From Anaerolineae bacterium (lineage in GTDB: Bacteria > Chloroflexota > Anaerolineae > Promineifilales > Promineifilaceae): a DNA stretch of 37,337 bases. This document shows, piece after piece, positions 1 to 7,010 of the stretch; within the stretch, counting starts at the first letter, position 1, and every line of letters begins with the position of its first letter. Under the pieces are notes generated by a model. It ran no database searches, had not been told where the DNA came from, and saw only the letters and a program-made list of their open reading frames with translations. Location of the stretch: positions 1 through 37,337 of the forward strand of contig SLGK01000113.1 of NCBI GenBank assembly GCA_007123775.1, written 5' to 3'. The position numbers were made by a program, and so were the translations under genes.

Positions 1-51
1 AAGGTGAATGCCCGGCACTCAATCATTCGCGTGTGCCAGACAAGGAAGAGG

Positions 52-1740
52 ATGATGACTGACAATGATAATCTTTCAACAATTCGGACGCATTTAGAAA
101 ACCAGTCCACAGCGTACCTGATTGATTTGCTTATAGACCTGCTCCAGGCTGTGGAAGAACCTATCCGGCAGCGTTTTTGGGAACGGCTGGCCCCGCCGAC
201 GATAGCTACGGCCGATTTACGCTATTCATCACCGGAAGCTTTTCTGACAGAACTCCGGGAGTTTGAGGAAGCTGTCATGGAGGGAGAGTTCTTCGACGAA
301 GAGGCGCTGGAATATTTTGGCGAGGATCCTTTTGACCGCGAATACTACGGTGGCAAATACGGCATTTATGAAGACTTTGATCCGGAGATGCACGAAGGGC
401 TTAATAACCTGGGCGAATACTTGACCGAAGCGGATTCTTATTTTCAAGCCGGGCGCTACGATGTAGCGGCTGAAGCCTATGAAATACTCATCGGTATCAT
501 CGATTCCTCACCAGAAGAGACGCTCGGCGTTTATGATCCGCTGGCCGAGTTGGGGGAAATGGAGGAGCCGTTAGCCCAACGCTATTTTACGGCCTTAAAG
601 GAAAGCCACCCGGCAAACGAATTTTATGATAAGGCAATCCACTATCTGGCACGTCATGATGCGCCTTACCGTAAGCACATGGATAGCTTTATGGCGCTGG
701 TTGGTCCCGATGGGCAAGCAGGGATTCAGGCGTTTCTGGAGCAGTGGGCCGGCGACCTGGCACAAAAACCAATCGGACCTTTTCCTACAGGCATCCCTTA
801 CCAACTCCGTTTACTGACGCGCTATTACAGCGAGGCTGGTTGGCAAGAGAAGGTGACAGCTTTGCAAAAGCAGTTCCGGCGCAGCTACCTGTCACTTTAC
901 GAACCTTTGTTGGCTGGGCGGGAAGCCGCTAAAGATTGGCAAATGGTCATCACTTATGGAGAGGAAATCTTGGCTTTGCTGCCACAAGACAAACCAATAC
1001 GGCCGTATCTACACAGCTATGGTCACGTGGATGCTAATATAGTCCGCACTCAAATGGCCCGTGCTTATGAAGCTGTAGGAGAGTTGGAAAATGCACTCAA
1101 AGTCTACCAGCCACTGTTTGAGCAGCACAAAAACTTTACGCATTATGCCGAGGTTAAACGGTTGACAACGGCCGTTAACCCCCGGCAGGGTGAGGCGTTC
1201 ACGGCGAAAGTTGTGGATGAGTTGCAGGAGCAACTACCCCGTTCGCTTTATCTTCTTTGCCAGGTTTACTTGAGCGAAGACCGCTTTAACGCCGCTTATG
1301 CTTTGGCTAAACAACAAAGCCGTTACAACAATTTGGAAACGATTAAACTGGTGGCAAAGGCACACCTGCTGGCCGGCTTCGGACCAACAGCCACGCCGGA
1401 CATGGGAACCTATTTGCAAGATTTGTATGCTAAAGTCAAGCAGGCGGATAAGGAACCGACGTTGTTTCTGCGGGATCATTTGCCGCCAATGCTCGCTTTA
1501 GACCGGAAAACGGCCGTTGCTCACGCCGAAACGCTTTACCGGAATGTGATGCAGTTGCATATTGATAACGGCCGTAAAACTTACGCAACGGCTGCTTATT
1601 ATTGCGCCCTGTTAGGTGAAATAGCCGCTTATGATGGGCGAGCGGCCGAATTCAAACAATTTTACCGGGAATTATTGGACCGCTACCCCCGGCATCGCGC
1701 ATTACACCGGGAGCTAGCGGCCAAAGTTGATGGCGCATAA
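52..1740 (+). CDS. TPR-like helical-repeat protein, function unknown
   Basis: A 562-aa soluble protein with no signal peptide or membrane segment. After a hydrophilic, very acidic N-terminal third (many Glu/Asp and Tyr around residues 60-125) it is mostly alpha-helical. It contains TPR-like stretches such as EADSYFQAGRYDVAAEAYEIL near residue 130 and AYEAVGELENALKVYQPLFE near residue 340. I do not recognise a named family; a scaffold or protein-interaction role is the most that can be inferred. I chose the ATG at 52 (or the adjacent ATG at 55) because AAGGAAGAGG lies directly upstream; a GTG at 4 gives a less convincing 16-residue extension. The stop at 1740 is followed by about 200 nt without a gene before the tRNA unit. 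ACGGCCGT occurs within it three times. Confidence 0.8.
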   Translation: MMTDNDNLSTIRTHLENQSTAYLIDLLIDLLQAVEEPIRQRFWERLAPPTIATADLRYSSPEAFLTELREFEEAVMEGEFFDEEALEYFGEDPFDREYYGGKYGIYEDFDPEMHEGLNNLGEYLTEADSYFQAGRYDVAAEAYEILIGIIDSSPEETLGVYDPLAELGEMEEPLAQRYFTALKESHPANEFYDKAIHYLARHDAPYRKHMDSFMALVGPDGQAGIQAFLEQWAGDLAQKPIGPFPTGIPYQLRLLTRYYSEAGWQEKVTALQKQFRRSYLSLYEPLLAGREAAKDWQMVITYGEEILALLPQDKPIRPYLHSYGHVDANIVRTQMARAYEAVGELENALKVYQPLFEQHKNFTHYAEVKRLTTAVNPRQGEAFTAKVVDELQEQLPRSLYLLCQVYLSEDRFNAAYALAKQQSRYNNLETIKLVAKAHLLAGFGPTATPDMGTYLQDLYAKVKQADKEPTLFLRDHLPPMLALDRKTAVAHAETLYRNVMQLHIDNGRKTYATAAYYCALLGEIAAYDGRAAEFKQFYRELLDRYPRHRALHRELAAKVDGA

Positions 1741-1883
1741 GCAAAATGACACGAATAGATAGAATGGTCTAAAAAGTCTGGCTCGGCCATGACTTTCCCT
1801 TCTGACTTGTATTAAGATACGCGCTATTTTCTTCATGATCGCGGGAGCGATGGGGTGGATACCTCGCTCCAAAAAACGCGGGA

Positions 1884-1938
1884 CGCGGGTTCAAAAAAGA
1901 AAAAGCTCTCGACTGAATCGAGAGCTTTTGAACCCGCG
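1884..1938 (-). terminator. Intrinsic terminator of the tRNA-Asp unit
   Basis: A perfect 12-bp stem (1901-1912 with 1918-1929, key AAAAGCTCTCGA) with a 5-nt loop is followed on the minus strand by TTTTTCTTTTTT-type sequence: a textbook rho-independent terminator just downstream of the tRNA. A second pair of arms, CGCGGGTTC (1884-1892) and GAACCCGCG (1930-1938), encloses it. These outer arms resemble the tRNA T-arm (GGGTTCGA). The rest of the 1741-1946 gap shows a short inverted repeat, GGAGCGA/TCGCTCC near 1842-1870, and no gene. Confidence 0.88.
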
Positions 1939-1946
1939 ATGGGCAA

Positions 1947-2019
1947 CGGGAGCGACGGGGATCGAACCCGCGATCTCCGGCTTGACAGGCCGGCGTGTTA
2001 ACCACTACACCACGCCCCC
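1947..2019 (-). tRNA. tRNA-Asp (anticodon GTC)
   Basis: 73 nt on the minus strand. The acceptor GGGGGCG pairs with CGCTCCC with one G-U pair. The anticodon stem CCGGC/GCCGG holds the 7-nt loop CTGTCAA, so the anticodon is GTC (Asp). The T-arm reads GCGGGTTCGATCCCCGT and the D-arm has the usual GTGGTTAACAC type. The discriminator base is G, as expected for tRNA-Asp. CCA is not encoded (TTG follows). It has its own promoter and terminator. Confidence 0.97.
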
Positions 2020-2031
2020 AACAAGAGCGCT

Positions 2032-2060
2032 ATAATACCAAAAAGCGGTCAGGTCGTCAA
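2032..2060 (-). promoter_or_regulatory. sigma70-type promoter of tRNA-Asp
   Basis: On the minus strand TTGACG (2060-2055), a 17-nt spacer and TATTAT (2037-2032), with the tRNA 5' end 12 nt further on. The -35 box lies inside the last codons of the upstream glycosyltransferase gene (stop at 2049), so the tRNA can be transcribed independently of the operon preceding it. Confidence 0.8.
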
Positions 2061-3152
2061 GAACGAAACGGCCGTTTTCACCACCTCCTCCGCCGTCACC
2101 CCCACATCCCAGGCAAAGGGAGCCGCATATTCATGCCACAGCGCCACCGCCCGACCACGCGGCGCATACGGGCCGGACAGCGCCGGATCGCTAGGGCCAA
2201 AGATGGCCAGCGTGGGGCAGCCCACGGCTACGGCCATGTGCGTGGGACCCGTATCATTGCCGATGTAAAGATCGGCCACCTCACACAAAGCCCCCAATTC
2301 ACCCAACGTCAAACGGCCGGCCAGGTCTACTACTGGTTGAGCGAGCATCCCTTGAATCGCCTGAGACAACGGCCGATCCGTCTCCCCGCCAACCAAGACC
2401 ACCTTCACCCCATGATGCCGCATCAACTGGCTGGCCAGCAGCGCAAACCGCTCCATCGGCCACCGCTTGCGCTCGTCGGGCCGGACCGGGTTCTGGCCGC
2501 CGCCGGGGTGGATGATGACCAGGGGCACATCTCCCAGCCAGTCTACTTTTTCCACGAGTAGAGCCGTAACGGCCGTTCTGTCCATGTCGGCCGGATAGAA
2601 TTCCAGACCGCGCCCCTGGATACGTTCCGGTTCGATACCCAGCACGCCGGCCAGGGAAAGGTAAACGTCGGCGGCATGAACGGCCGTTTCTGGCGGCGTT
2701 ACCGGTAAAGTATGAGCAAACCCTCGGCCATTCACATTCAGCCCAATCCGCTGCGGAATGCCGGCCAACCAGGGCAGCAGCGCCGCCGACGTGGTGCGGC
2801 TGGGGATGAAGCAGGTATCATATTCCTCCTCGCGCAGCCGTTGTGCCACATCACGCAGTTCACGCCAGGAGCGTTGTTCCAGAGGGGATTGGCCCAGGCT
2901 CACCAGTTGGGTCAGGTGAGGATTACCGGCCACGGCCGGTCGCGCCCAATCGGTCACGGCCCAGTCAAAGCGGGCGCTGGGATAGGCTTCGCACAGCAGC
3001 GACAGCAAAGGCGTTGTCAGCAATACCTGGCTCAGACAGCAAGGCTGCAAAATCAGCGCCCGGCGCGGCAACATAAAAGAGCGACGGCCGAATAAAGCAA
3101 AAGGCAGCCCGGCCAGTCGCGCCAAAGCCACCGTCAACGCATTGTCTCGCAT
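2049..3152 (-). CDS. Glycosyltransferase family 9 (heptosyltransferase-like)
   Basis: A 367-aa GT-B fold sugar transferase related to ADP-heptose:LPS heptosyltransferases. Seen: an N-terminal Rossmann start (ALILQPCCLSQVLLTTPLL, residues about 33-51), the nucleotide-sugar-side HPGGG...RPDERKRWP segment, VVLVGGETD, and the family signature DLYIGNDTGPTHMAVAVGCPTLAIFGPSDP. It probably adds a sugar to a cell-envelope glycan or glycolipid; the heptose donor is a family-level guess. No Shine-Dalgarno precedes the ATG at 3152, which sits beside a word-hairpin; a later in-frame ATG at 3074 is possible but would remove a basic N-terminal segment common in relatives. It is the last protein gene of the minus-strand run from archease. 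Confidence 0.88.
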   Translation of the reverse strand: MRDNALTVALARLAGLPFALFGRRSFMLPRRALILQPCCLSQVLLTTPLLSLLCEAYPSARFDWAVTDWARPAVAGNPHLTQLVSLGQSPLEQRSWRELRDVAQRLREEEYDTCFIPSRTTSAALLPWLAGIPQRIGLNVNGRGFAHTLPVTPPETAVHAADVYLSLAGVLGIEPERIQGRGLEFYPADMDRTAVTALLVEKVDWLGDVPLVIIHPGGGQNPVRPDERKRWPMERFALLASQLMRHHGVKVVLVGGETDRPLSQAIQGMLAQPVVDLAGRLTLGELGALCEVADLYIGNDTGPTHMAVAVGCPTLAIFGPSDPALSGPYAPRGRAVALWHEYAAPFAWDVGVTAEEVVKTAVSFLTT

Positions 3153-3160
3153 AATGGCAT

Positions 3161-3313
3161 TGGACGCAGATTAACGCGGATGAACGCAGATTGTGACTAC
3201 AACTATTACCGCAAAGACGCGAAGAGCGCAAAGAAAAACCAGGGAAGCTTTGCGTGCTTGGCGTCTTGGCGGTTAACTCTTTATCTGCGTTTATCCTGCA
3301 AATCTGCGTCCCA
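3161..3313. repeat. Nested two-layer intergenic word-hairpin
   Basis: Inner arms 3208-3233 and 3248-3273 pair at 22 of 26 positions (words CGCAAAGACGCGAAG / CTTGGCGTCTTGGCGG). Outer arms 3161-3191 and 3282-3313 are built of GACGCAGATTAACGCGGATGAACGCAGAT-like words and their complement. The outer words recur at 19436-19558. It fills the gap between the ComEA-like gene and the glycosyltransferase, both read on the minus strand. Confidence 0.85.
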
Positions 3314-3314
3314 T

Positions 3315-3938
3315 TTACTCTCCGACGGTAATGAGGTCCCTTAGCTGTTCGAGGCGGGTCGGGCCGATGCCGGACACGTTGGTGATTTCCTCGATGGAGG
3401 CGAAGGGACCGTTGGTTTCCCGGTATTCGATGATGCGCTGAGCCATGGCCGGACCAACACCGGGCAGGACCTGTAACTCCCGTTCGTCGGCCAGGTTGAT
3501 ATTGACCAACGCAGCGGCAGCGACCATACCACCACCGGGGCTTTCTGCCAAATTGGCACCGCTGACAACCGGCGGCGGCATGTTGCCCGATTCACCGGCA
3601 GCCGGCACACGAATCTGCATCCCGTCGCTGAGCGGCAGGGCCAGATTGACCACATCCTGTTGGGCCTGAGCCGTAAAGCCACCGGCCATCTCGATCAAAT
3701 CAACCACGCGGGCATCGGCCGGCAGTTCATAGAGACCCGGCTGAGCCACCTGCCCGTTGGCGTAAACGACAATTGGTCCCGGCATAGGCGTCATGGTAGG
3801 CGGCGGCGTGGGCGGTGGTGGCTCAATGATAATCGCCGCCGGCCGTGTCTGGTTGGTCAGCGCCAGCCCGCCTACCCCCAAAACAACCCCGGCCATCAAG
3901 CCCAGTGCCATTTGCACTATTCCCTTCCCCTTTGGCAT
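3315..3938 (-). CDS. ComEA-like SLBB/helix-hairpin-helix DNA-binding protein
   Basis: A 207-aa membrane-anchored DNA-binding protein of ComEA architecture. In order: an N-terminal hydrophobic anchor (residues 8-27, ALGLMAGVVLGVGGLAL), a Pro-rich linker (38-54), an SLBB domain (VVYANGQVAQPGLYELP...VVDLIEMAGGF, about 55-112), a Gly/Pro-rich linker, and a double HhH domain (VNINLADERELQVLPGVGPAMAQRIIEYR...ISGIGPTRLEQL-type, about 145-205). Such proteins bind incoming DNA in competence systems, but no comEC or pilus gene is in the window, so competence is an inference. The start at 3938 is set by a strong Shine-Dalgarno, AAAGGAGGG, 4 nt upstream; a longer frame to 4025 only translates the purine-rich repeat. 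Confidence 0.87.
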   Translation of the reverse strand: MPKGKGIVQMALGLMAGVVLGVGGLALTNQTRPAAIIIEPPPPTPPPTMTPMPGPIVVYANGQVAQPGLYELPADARVVDLIEMAGGFTAQAQQDVVNLALPLSDGMQIRVPAAGESGNMPPPVVSGANLAESPGGGMVAAAALVNINLADERELQVLPGVGPAMAQRIIEYRETNGPFASIEEITNVSGIGPTRLEQLRDLITVGE

Positions 3939-3951
3939 GGAACCCTCCTTT

Positions 3952-4021
3952 AGAAAGGCAGAAGGAAGAAGGTAGAAGGTAGAAATTCTTCCCTCTTCCT
4001 TCTGCCTTCTTCCTTTTCTAC
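3952..4021. repeat. Intergenic word-hairpin (GGCAGAAGGAAGAAGGTAGA family)
   Basis: The left arm is tandem GAAGG(T/A)AGAA words and the right arm TTCTTCC/CTTCTGCC words, nearly complementary with a minimal loop near 3985. It fills the whole gap between rtcB and the ComEA-like gene (co-directional) and abuts the rtcB stop codon at 4022. Confidence 0.8.
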
Positions 4022-5470
4022 TCATCCTTTGACGACGGCGACCGGCACGATGCGGGCGACTTTTTTGGCGATGCCGGCCCCGGCGACGACTTCGATCACC
4101 CGGTCCACGTCTTTGTAAGCGGTGGGAGCTTCTTCGGCCAAACCAGCCAGGCTGCCGGGCCGGACGTGGATGCCCTGAGCCTCTAATTCTGCACGCAAGG
4201 CGTCACCACGGACTTCGCGCTTGGCCTGGCGACGGCTCATGGTGCGGCCGGCCCCGTGGCAGGTGGAGCCAAAGCTTTGGGTCATCGAGCCTTCGGTGCC
4301 AACCAGGACCCAACTGGCGGTGCCCATCGAGCCAGGAACCAGGACCGGCTGGCCGATGTCGCGGTAGACGTCGGGCAGTACGGGGGAGCCGGGGCCAAAG
4401 GCGCGGGTGGCTCCTTTGCGATGGACACAGACTTCGGCAGTACGGCCGTTTACCTCATGCGTCTCAATTTTGGCGATGTTGTGGGCAATGTCGTAAATCT
4501 GGTAGACGTTGTGGTTGTCTACGCGGCCGGCCAGCGCGTTCTCAAAGCTGCGCCGGATGAGGAAGGTCAACATCTGCCGGTTGGCAAAGGCATAGTTGGC
4601 CGCCGCCTGCATGGCACCCCAATAATCTTGCCCTTCGGGGCTGCTCAAGGGGGCACAAACTAACTCCCGGTCGCGCAGTTGGATATTATACTTGTGAATC
4701 GCCTTCTGGAAGCGGCGCACGTAATCGGTGCAGACCTGGTGGCCCAATCCGCGTGAACCGCAGTGGATTTGCACCACCACTTTGCCGGGGGCTAAGCCCA
4801 TGCGCTGCGCTGCTTTCTCGTCAAAAACCTCATCTACGACGTCCACTTCGATGAAATGGTTGCCCGCGCCCAGCGTACCGATCTGGTCACGACCGCGCGA
4901 TTTGGCCCGGTCGCTTACTTTAGCGGGATCGGCCCCGGCGAAACGGCCGTTTTCCTCCGTCCGTTCCACATCATTGGGGATGGCATAGCCGTTCTTGAGC
5001 GCCCAATGACTGCCATCACGCAGCACCGCCTCTACCTCCCCTTTACTCAGTCTGAACTCGCCCCCCTGACCGACACCGCTGGGACAATTGGCCTGCAAGG
5101 CTGAGGCCAGAATGTCCAGGTGGGGCTTCACCTCTTCCTGGGTCAGATGGGTGCCCAACAGGCGCACGCCACAATTGATATCATAGCCAACCCCTCCAGG
5201 GGAGATAATACCGTCGGGCAGTTCGGTGGCAATCACGCCGCCGATGGGAAAGCCGTAGCCCTGGTGGATGTCGGGCATAGCCAGCGTATATTTCACCACG
5301 CCGGGCAGGGTGGCCGTATTGACCAACTGCTCCAGGCTCTTGTCGTCCATGGCCATATCCAGCAGCGTTTCGTCGGCATAAAAGCGGGCCGGTACACGCA
5401 TATCGCTGCGGAATTCCTGGGGAATTTCATGAATATAGGGGCTTACCTGTCGAAAATCTTCACGTTTCAT
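4022..5470 (-). CDS. rtcB: RtcB 3'-phosphate/5'-OH RNA ligase
   Basis: 482 aa, the usual length for RtcB without intein. It joins 2',3'-cyclic phosphate or 3'-phosphate RNA ends to 5'-OH ends using GTP and Mn2+, as in tRNA splicing or repair. Metal and guanylylation residues are visible: D97 and C100 in [11 protein letters not shown]204-H205 in [11 protein letters not shown]236 in [10 protein letters not shown]330 in DIAHN, and H405 in [11 protein letters not shown], the position of the covalent GMP-histidine. The start at 5470 has GGAGG 7 nt upstream. It follows the archease gene on the same strand, and archease is the known RtcB activator, so the two form a functional pair. ACGGCCGT occurs twice. 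Confidence 0.97.
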   Translation of the reverse strand: MKREDFRQVSPYIHEIPQEFRSDMRVPARFYADETLLDMAMDDKSLEQLVNTATLPGVVKYTLAMPDIHQGYGFPIGGVIATELPDGIISPGGVGYDINCGVRLLGTHLTQEEVKPHLDILASALQANCPSGVGQGGEFRLSKGEVEAVLRDGSHWALKNGYAIPNDVERTEENGRFAGADPAKVSDRAKSRGRDQIGTLGAGNHFIEVDVVDEVFDEKAAQRMGLAPGKVVVQIHCGSRGLGHQVCTDYVRRFQKAIHKYNIQLRDRELVCAPLSSPEGQDYWGAMQAAANYAFANRQMLTFLIRRSFENALAGRVDNHNVYQIYDIAHNIAKIETHEVNGRTAEVCVHRKGATRAFGPGSPVLPDVYRDIGQPVLVPGSMGTASWVLVGTEGSMTQSFGSTCHGAGRTMSRRQAKREVRGDALRAELEAQGIHVRPGSLAGLAEEAPTAYKDVDRVIEVVAGAGIAKKVARIVPVAVVKG

Positions 5471-5488
5471 GTCAGCCTCCGGGAGGTT

Positions 5489-5595
5489 ACGCGGAGTTTC
5501 GCGAGAGGGACGGAAGACGAAGGACCGAGGACGGACTCTCTGTGAGTTTCCGTCTTTCGTCCTCTGTCTTCGGTCAGAAAAGCTTTTCTCCGCGT
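5489..5595. repeat. Intergenic word-hairpin between archease and rtcB
   Basis: Nested arms: outer ACGCGGAG...CTCCGCGT (5489-5496 with 5588-5595); inner GACGGAAGACGAAGGACCGA-type words (5510-5534) with complementary words (5550-5575). The inner words recur at 18349-18412 and the outer GTTACGCGGAGTTTCGC string recurs at 13495. It sits between two genes that should be co-expressed, so it is unlikely to be simply a terminator. Confidence 0.85.
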
Positions 5596-5602
5596 TCCTA
5601 AA

Positions 5603-6019
5603 TCATACGTCGAATACGATAGTCGTCTCTAAGCCGGTTGGGGTGGGGGTGATGGCCAGATTGTGGAAGGTGACGGCTTTAATATGTTTTTGCAGTTCGG
5701 TGACGTGGCCGCCCCGGGCGGTGGCTTGCAGGCTGGTTTCGTCAATCGCCTCAAAGTGGAATTGGGTGAAAATAAGCCGTTCTGTTTCGGCCCAATAAGC
5801 CAGTTCGCTCAGCCATTCGACCAGGAGGGTTTCGGTGTCGAATTCGTCGAAGGCAAACGGCCGTTCCACCCCATTATTTACCAGTTCCAAATCGGCGACC
5901 AGCAGGCTGGCCATGCCCAGCGCTGCCTGCTCAAACAGCGCCGCCAGGTCCGGCCCAAAGACCCGCAACGACCAGTCGGCCGTATGGTCTATCACCTCAA
6001 AACCGGCTGTATTACTCAT
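5603..6019 (-). CDS. Archease (RtcB cofactor)
   Basis: 138 aa, typical archease length. It speeds guanylylation and turnover of RtcB. Diagnostic sequence: HTADWSLRVFGPDLAALFEQAALGMASLL at the N-terminus (the conserved Asp of HTAD), LLVEWLSELAYWAETERLIFTQF in the middle, HIKAVTFHNLAI near the end, and a C-terminal TIVFDV with the conserved Asp. The gene precedes rtcB by 132 nt on the same strand. No Shine-Dalgarno precedes the ATG; instead TACAAT ends 6 nt before it, so the mRNA is probably leaderless. Confidence 0.96.
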   Translation of the reverse strand: MSNTAGFEVIDHTADWSLRVFGPDLAALFEQAALGMASLLVADLELVNNGVERPFAFDEFDTETLLVEWLSELAYWAETERLIFTQFHFEAIDETSLQATARGGHVTELQKHIKAVTFHNLAITPTPTGLETTIVFDV

Positions 6020-6025
6020 GGAGCT

Positions 6026-6054
6026 ATTGTAACACGGCCGTTAAACCATCTCAA
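6026..6054 (-). promoter_or_regulatory. Promoter of archease-rtcB, leaderless type
   Basis: On the minus strand TTGAGA (6054-6049), a 17-nt spacer and TACAAT (6031-6026), then only 6 nt to the ATG at 6019. The expected transcription start falls on or next to the start codon. A copy of ACGGCCGT lies in the spacer. Confidence 0.7.
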
Positions 6055-6097
6055 CCCGGCGTGGCCATTTTCACCACGGATGTTACGGATGAGCGTG

Positions 6098-6158
6098 GTG
6101 CGAGGCACTGGCCGCACGGTTTTGGACATGGCAGCCGCTTGTGGCCAGTGCCTTGCAC
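6098..6158. repeat. GTGCxAGGCACTGGCC inverted repeat
   Basis: 16-nt arms 6098-6113 and 6143-6158 pair with one mismatch around a 29-nt loop. It lies just downstream of the antitoxin stop (6167) and upstream of the archease promoter, so it may end toxin-antitoxin transcription, but no T-tract follows on the minus strand. The word GTGCCTGGCACT also forms the hairpin at 17008-17069. Confidence 0.75.
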
Positions 6159-6166
6159 CTCAACAT

Positions 6167-6490
6167 TTACTTGGCAGCCGCGATTTTGGCCTCGACGCGG
6201 GCCAGCAACTCCTCGGTTAAACCTGCTTCGGGTTCGGCCGTTTCCCGCTCCGATAAAAATTCCTTAGTGGCCTCCAACGAAGGCTGTCCCAGGCTGGCCA
6301 ATACCTGCTCATAACGCGCTTGCTGTTCCTTAACCTGCTCTTGCGGCAGAACCTGAACCGTGTAGGCAGCCGCTACCTGCCGGGTCAGGGCATAAACCAG
6401 ATATTGGTTAAGCGAGACACCCTCTTGCCTGGCCCGTGTCTCCAACTCTTGATGTAATGTTTCCGGTAGCCGGAGTGTTAATCTTCCCAT
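6167..6490 (-). CDS. Ribbon-helix-helix (HicB-like) antitoxin
   Basis: 107 aa. The first 45 residues form a ribbon-helix-helix domain: the strand GRLTLRLPETLHQEL, then LETRARQEGVSLNQYLVYALTRQV. This is the HicB/Arc-type pattern in which the MSLNQYL-like helix binds DNA. The rest is an acidic, helical tail (QARYEQVLASLGQ, FLSERETAEPEAGLTEELLARVEAKIAAAK), probably the toxin-neutralising part. The start at 6490 is 11 nt after the toxin stop. A longer reading frame upstream overlaps the toxin and has no homology-like features. It probably represses the operon through the palindrome at 6926-6958. Confidence 0.85.
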   Translation of the reverse strand: MGRLTLRLPETLHQELETRARQEGVSLNQYLVYALTRQVAAAYTVQVLPQEQVKEQQARYEQVLASLGQPSLEATKEFLSERETAEPEAGLTEELLARVEAKIAAAK

Positions 6491-6501
6491 TGCTATTTTC
6501 C

Positions 6502-6927
6502 TCACGCTGCCAAAAGTTGCACCAGTTGCAGCGGTGTAATGACTGATACACCTAATTCTTTCTCTGCCTTGCGAAAATCTCTCAAGTTTGAGGTGACGAT
6601 GATGGCATTTACATTCGTCGCGCAATCAATCACCTTATCATCGGCCGGATCAGGAGAAGAGGGCCGCCAGGTGTAGTGAAGCGCTACGAATTGAGCGTTT
6701 TGTAAAAGTGTAGCCAGGGCAATTTTTGCCCGTTCCCATCGCTTGGCTGACAATTTACGTGAAAGTACGTCTGCGTATTCATAAACCAACGCATCAGAAA
6801 CATAAACTCGAATCAGTCCCGCCAGCCAGGCATCTATGATAATGCCACAGGCGCCTTGTCGTTTCGTCAGCCCCTCAAATACAACGTTGGTATCCAAGAC
6901 CACACGCAGCCGGTTGCCGTTCTCCAT
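6502..6927 (-). CDS. PIN-domain toxin (ribonuclease)
   Basis: A 141-aa PIN-domain protein of the type annotated as a putative toxin-antitoxin component (COG1569-like). Acidic metal-site residues are in the expected order: D12 in RVVLDTNVVFEGL, E50 in LVYEYADVL, D96/D97 and D101 in DPADDKVIDCA, and D117 in TSNLRDF. These bind Mg2+/Mn2+ for RNA cleavage. The toxin gene precedes its antitoxin. No Shine-Dalgarno is seen; TATAAT ends 6 nt before the ATG, and the ATG lies within one arm of the operator palindrome. The pair contains no ACGGCCGT copy, consistent with, but too short to prove, later acquisition. Confidence 0.9.
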   Translation of the reverse strand: MENGNRLRVVLDTNVVFEGLTKRQGACGIIIDAWLAGLIRVYVSDALVYEYADVLSRKLSAKRWERAKIALATLLQNAQFVALHYTWRPSSPDPADDKVIDCATNVNAIIVTSNLRDFRKAEKELGVSVITPLQLVQLLAA

Positions 6928-6958
6928 GACACCATTATAGCATTATTTGTGGTGTCAT
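6926..6958 (-). promoter_or_regulatory. Promoter and palindromic operator of the toxin-antitoxin operon
   Basis: Perfect 9-nt arms ATGACACCA (6926-6934) and TGGTGTCAT (6950-6958) flank a 15-nt core. On the minus strand the -10 box TATAAT (6939-6934) lies between them and the proximal arm contains the toxin start codon (6927). Antitoxin binding here would block RNA polymerase, and ribosomes would meet a start codon with almost no leader. No good -35 box is visible. Confidence 0.75.
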
Positions 6959-7010
6959 TCTACCCTCAATTCATGAATATATAATCCGTTCCTTCCCTAA
7001 TCTGTTGTTC

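Noticed and set aside
1995..2561. 188-codon plus-strand frame over the tRNA and glycosyltransferase
   Set aside because: It starts within tRNA-Asp and runs antisense to a well-supported glycosyltransferase gene.
3939..4025. Longer start for the ComEA-like gene
   Set aside because: The extension only translates the purine-rich hairpin, and a strong Shine-Dalgarno supports 3938.
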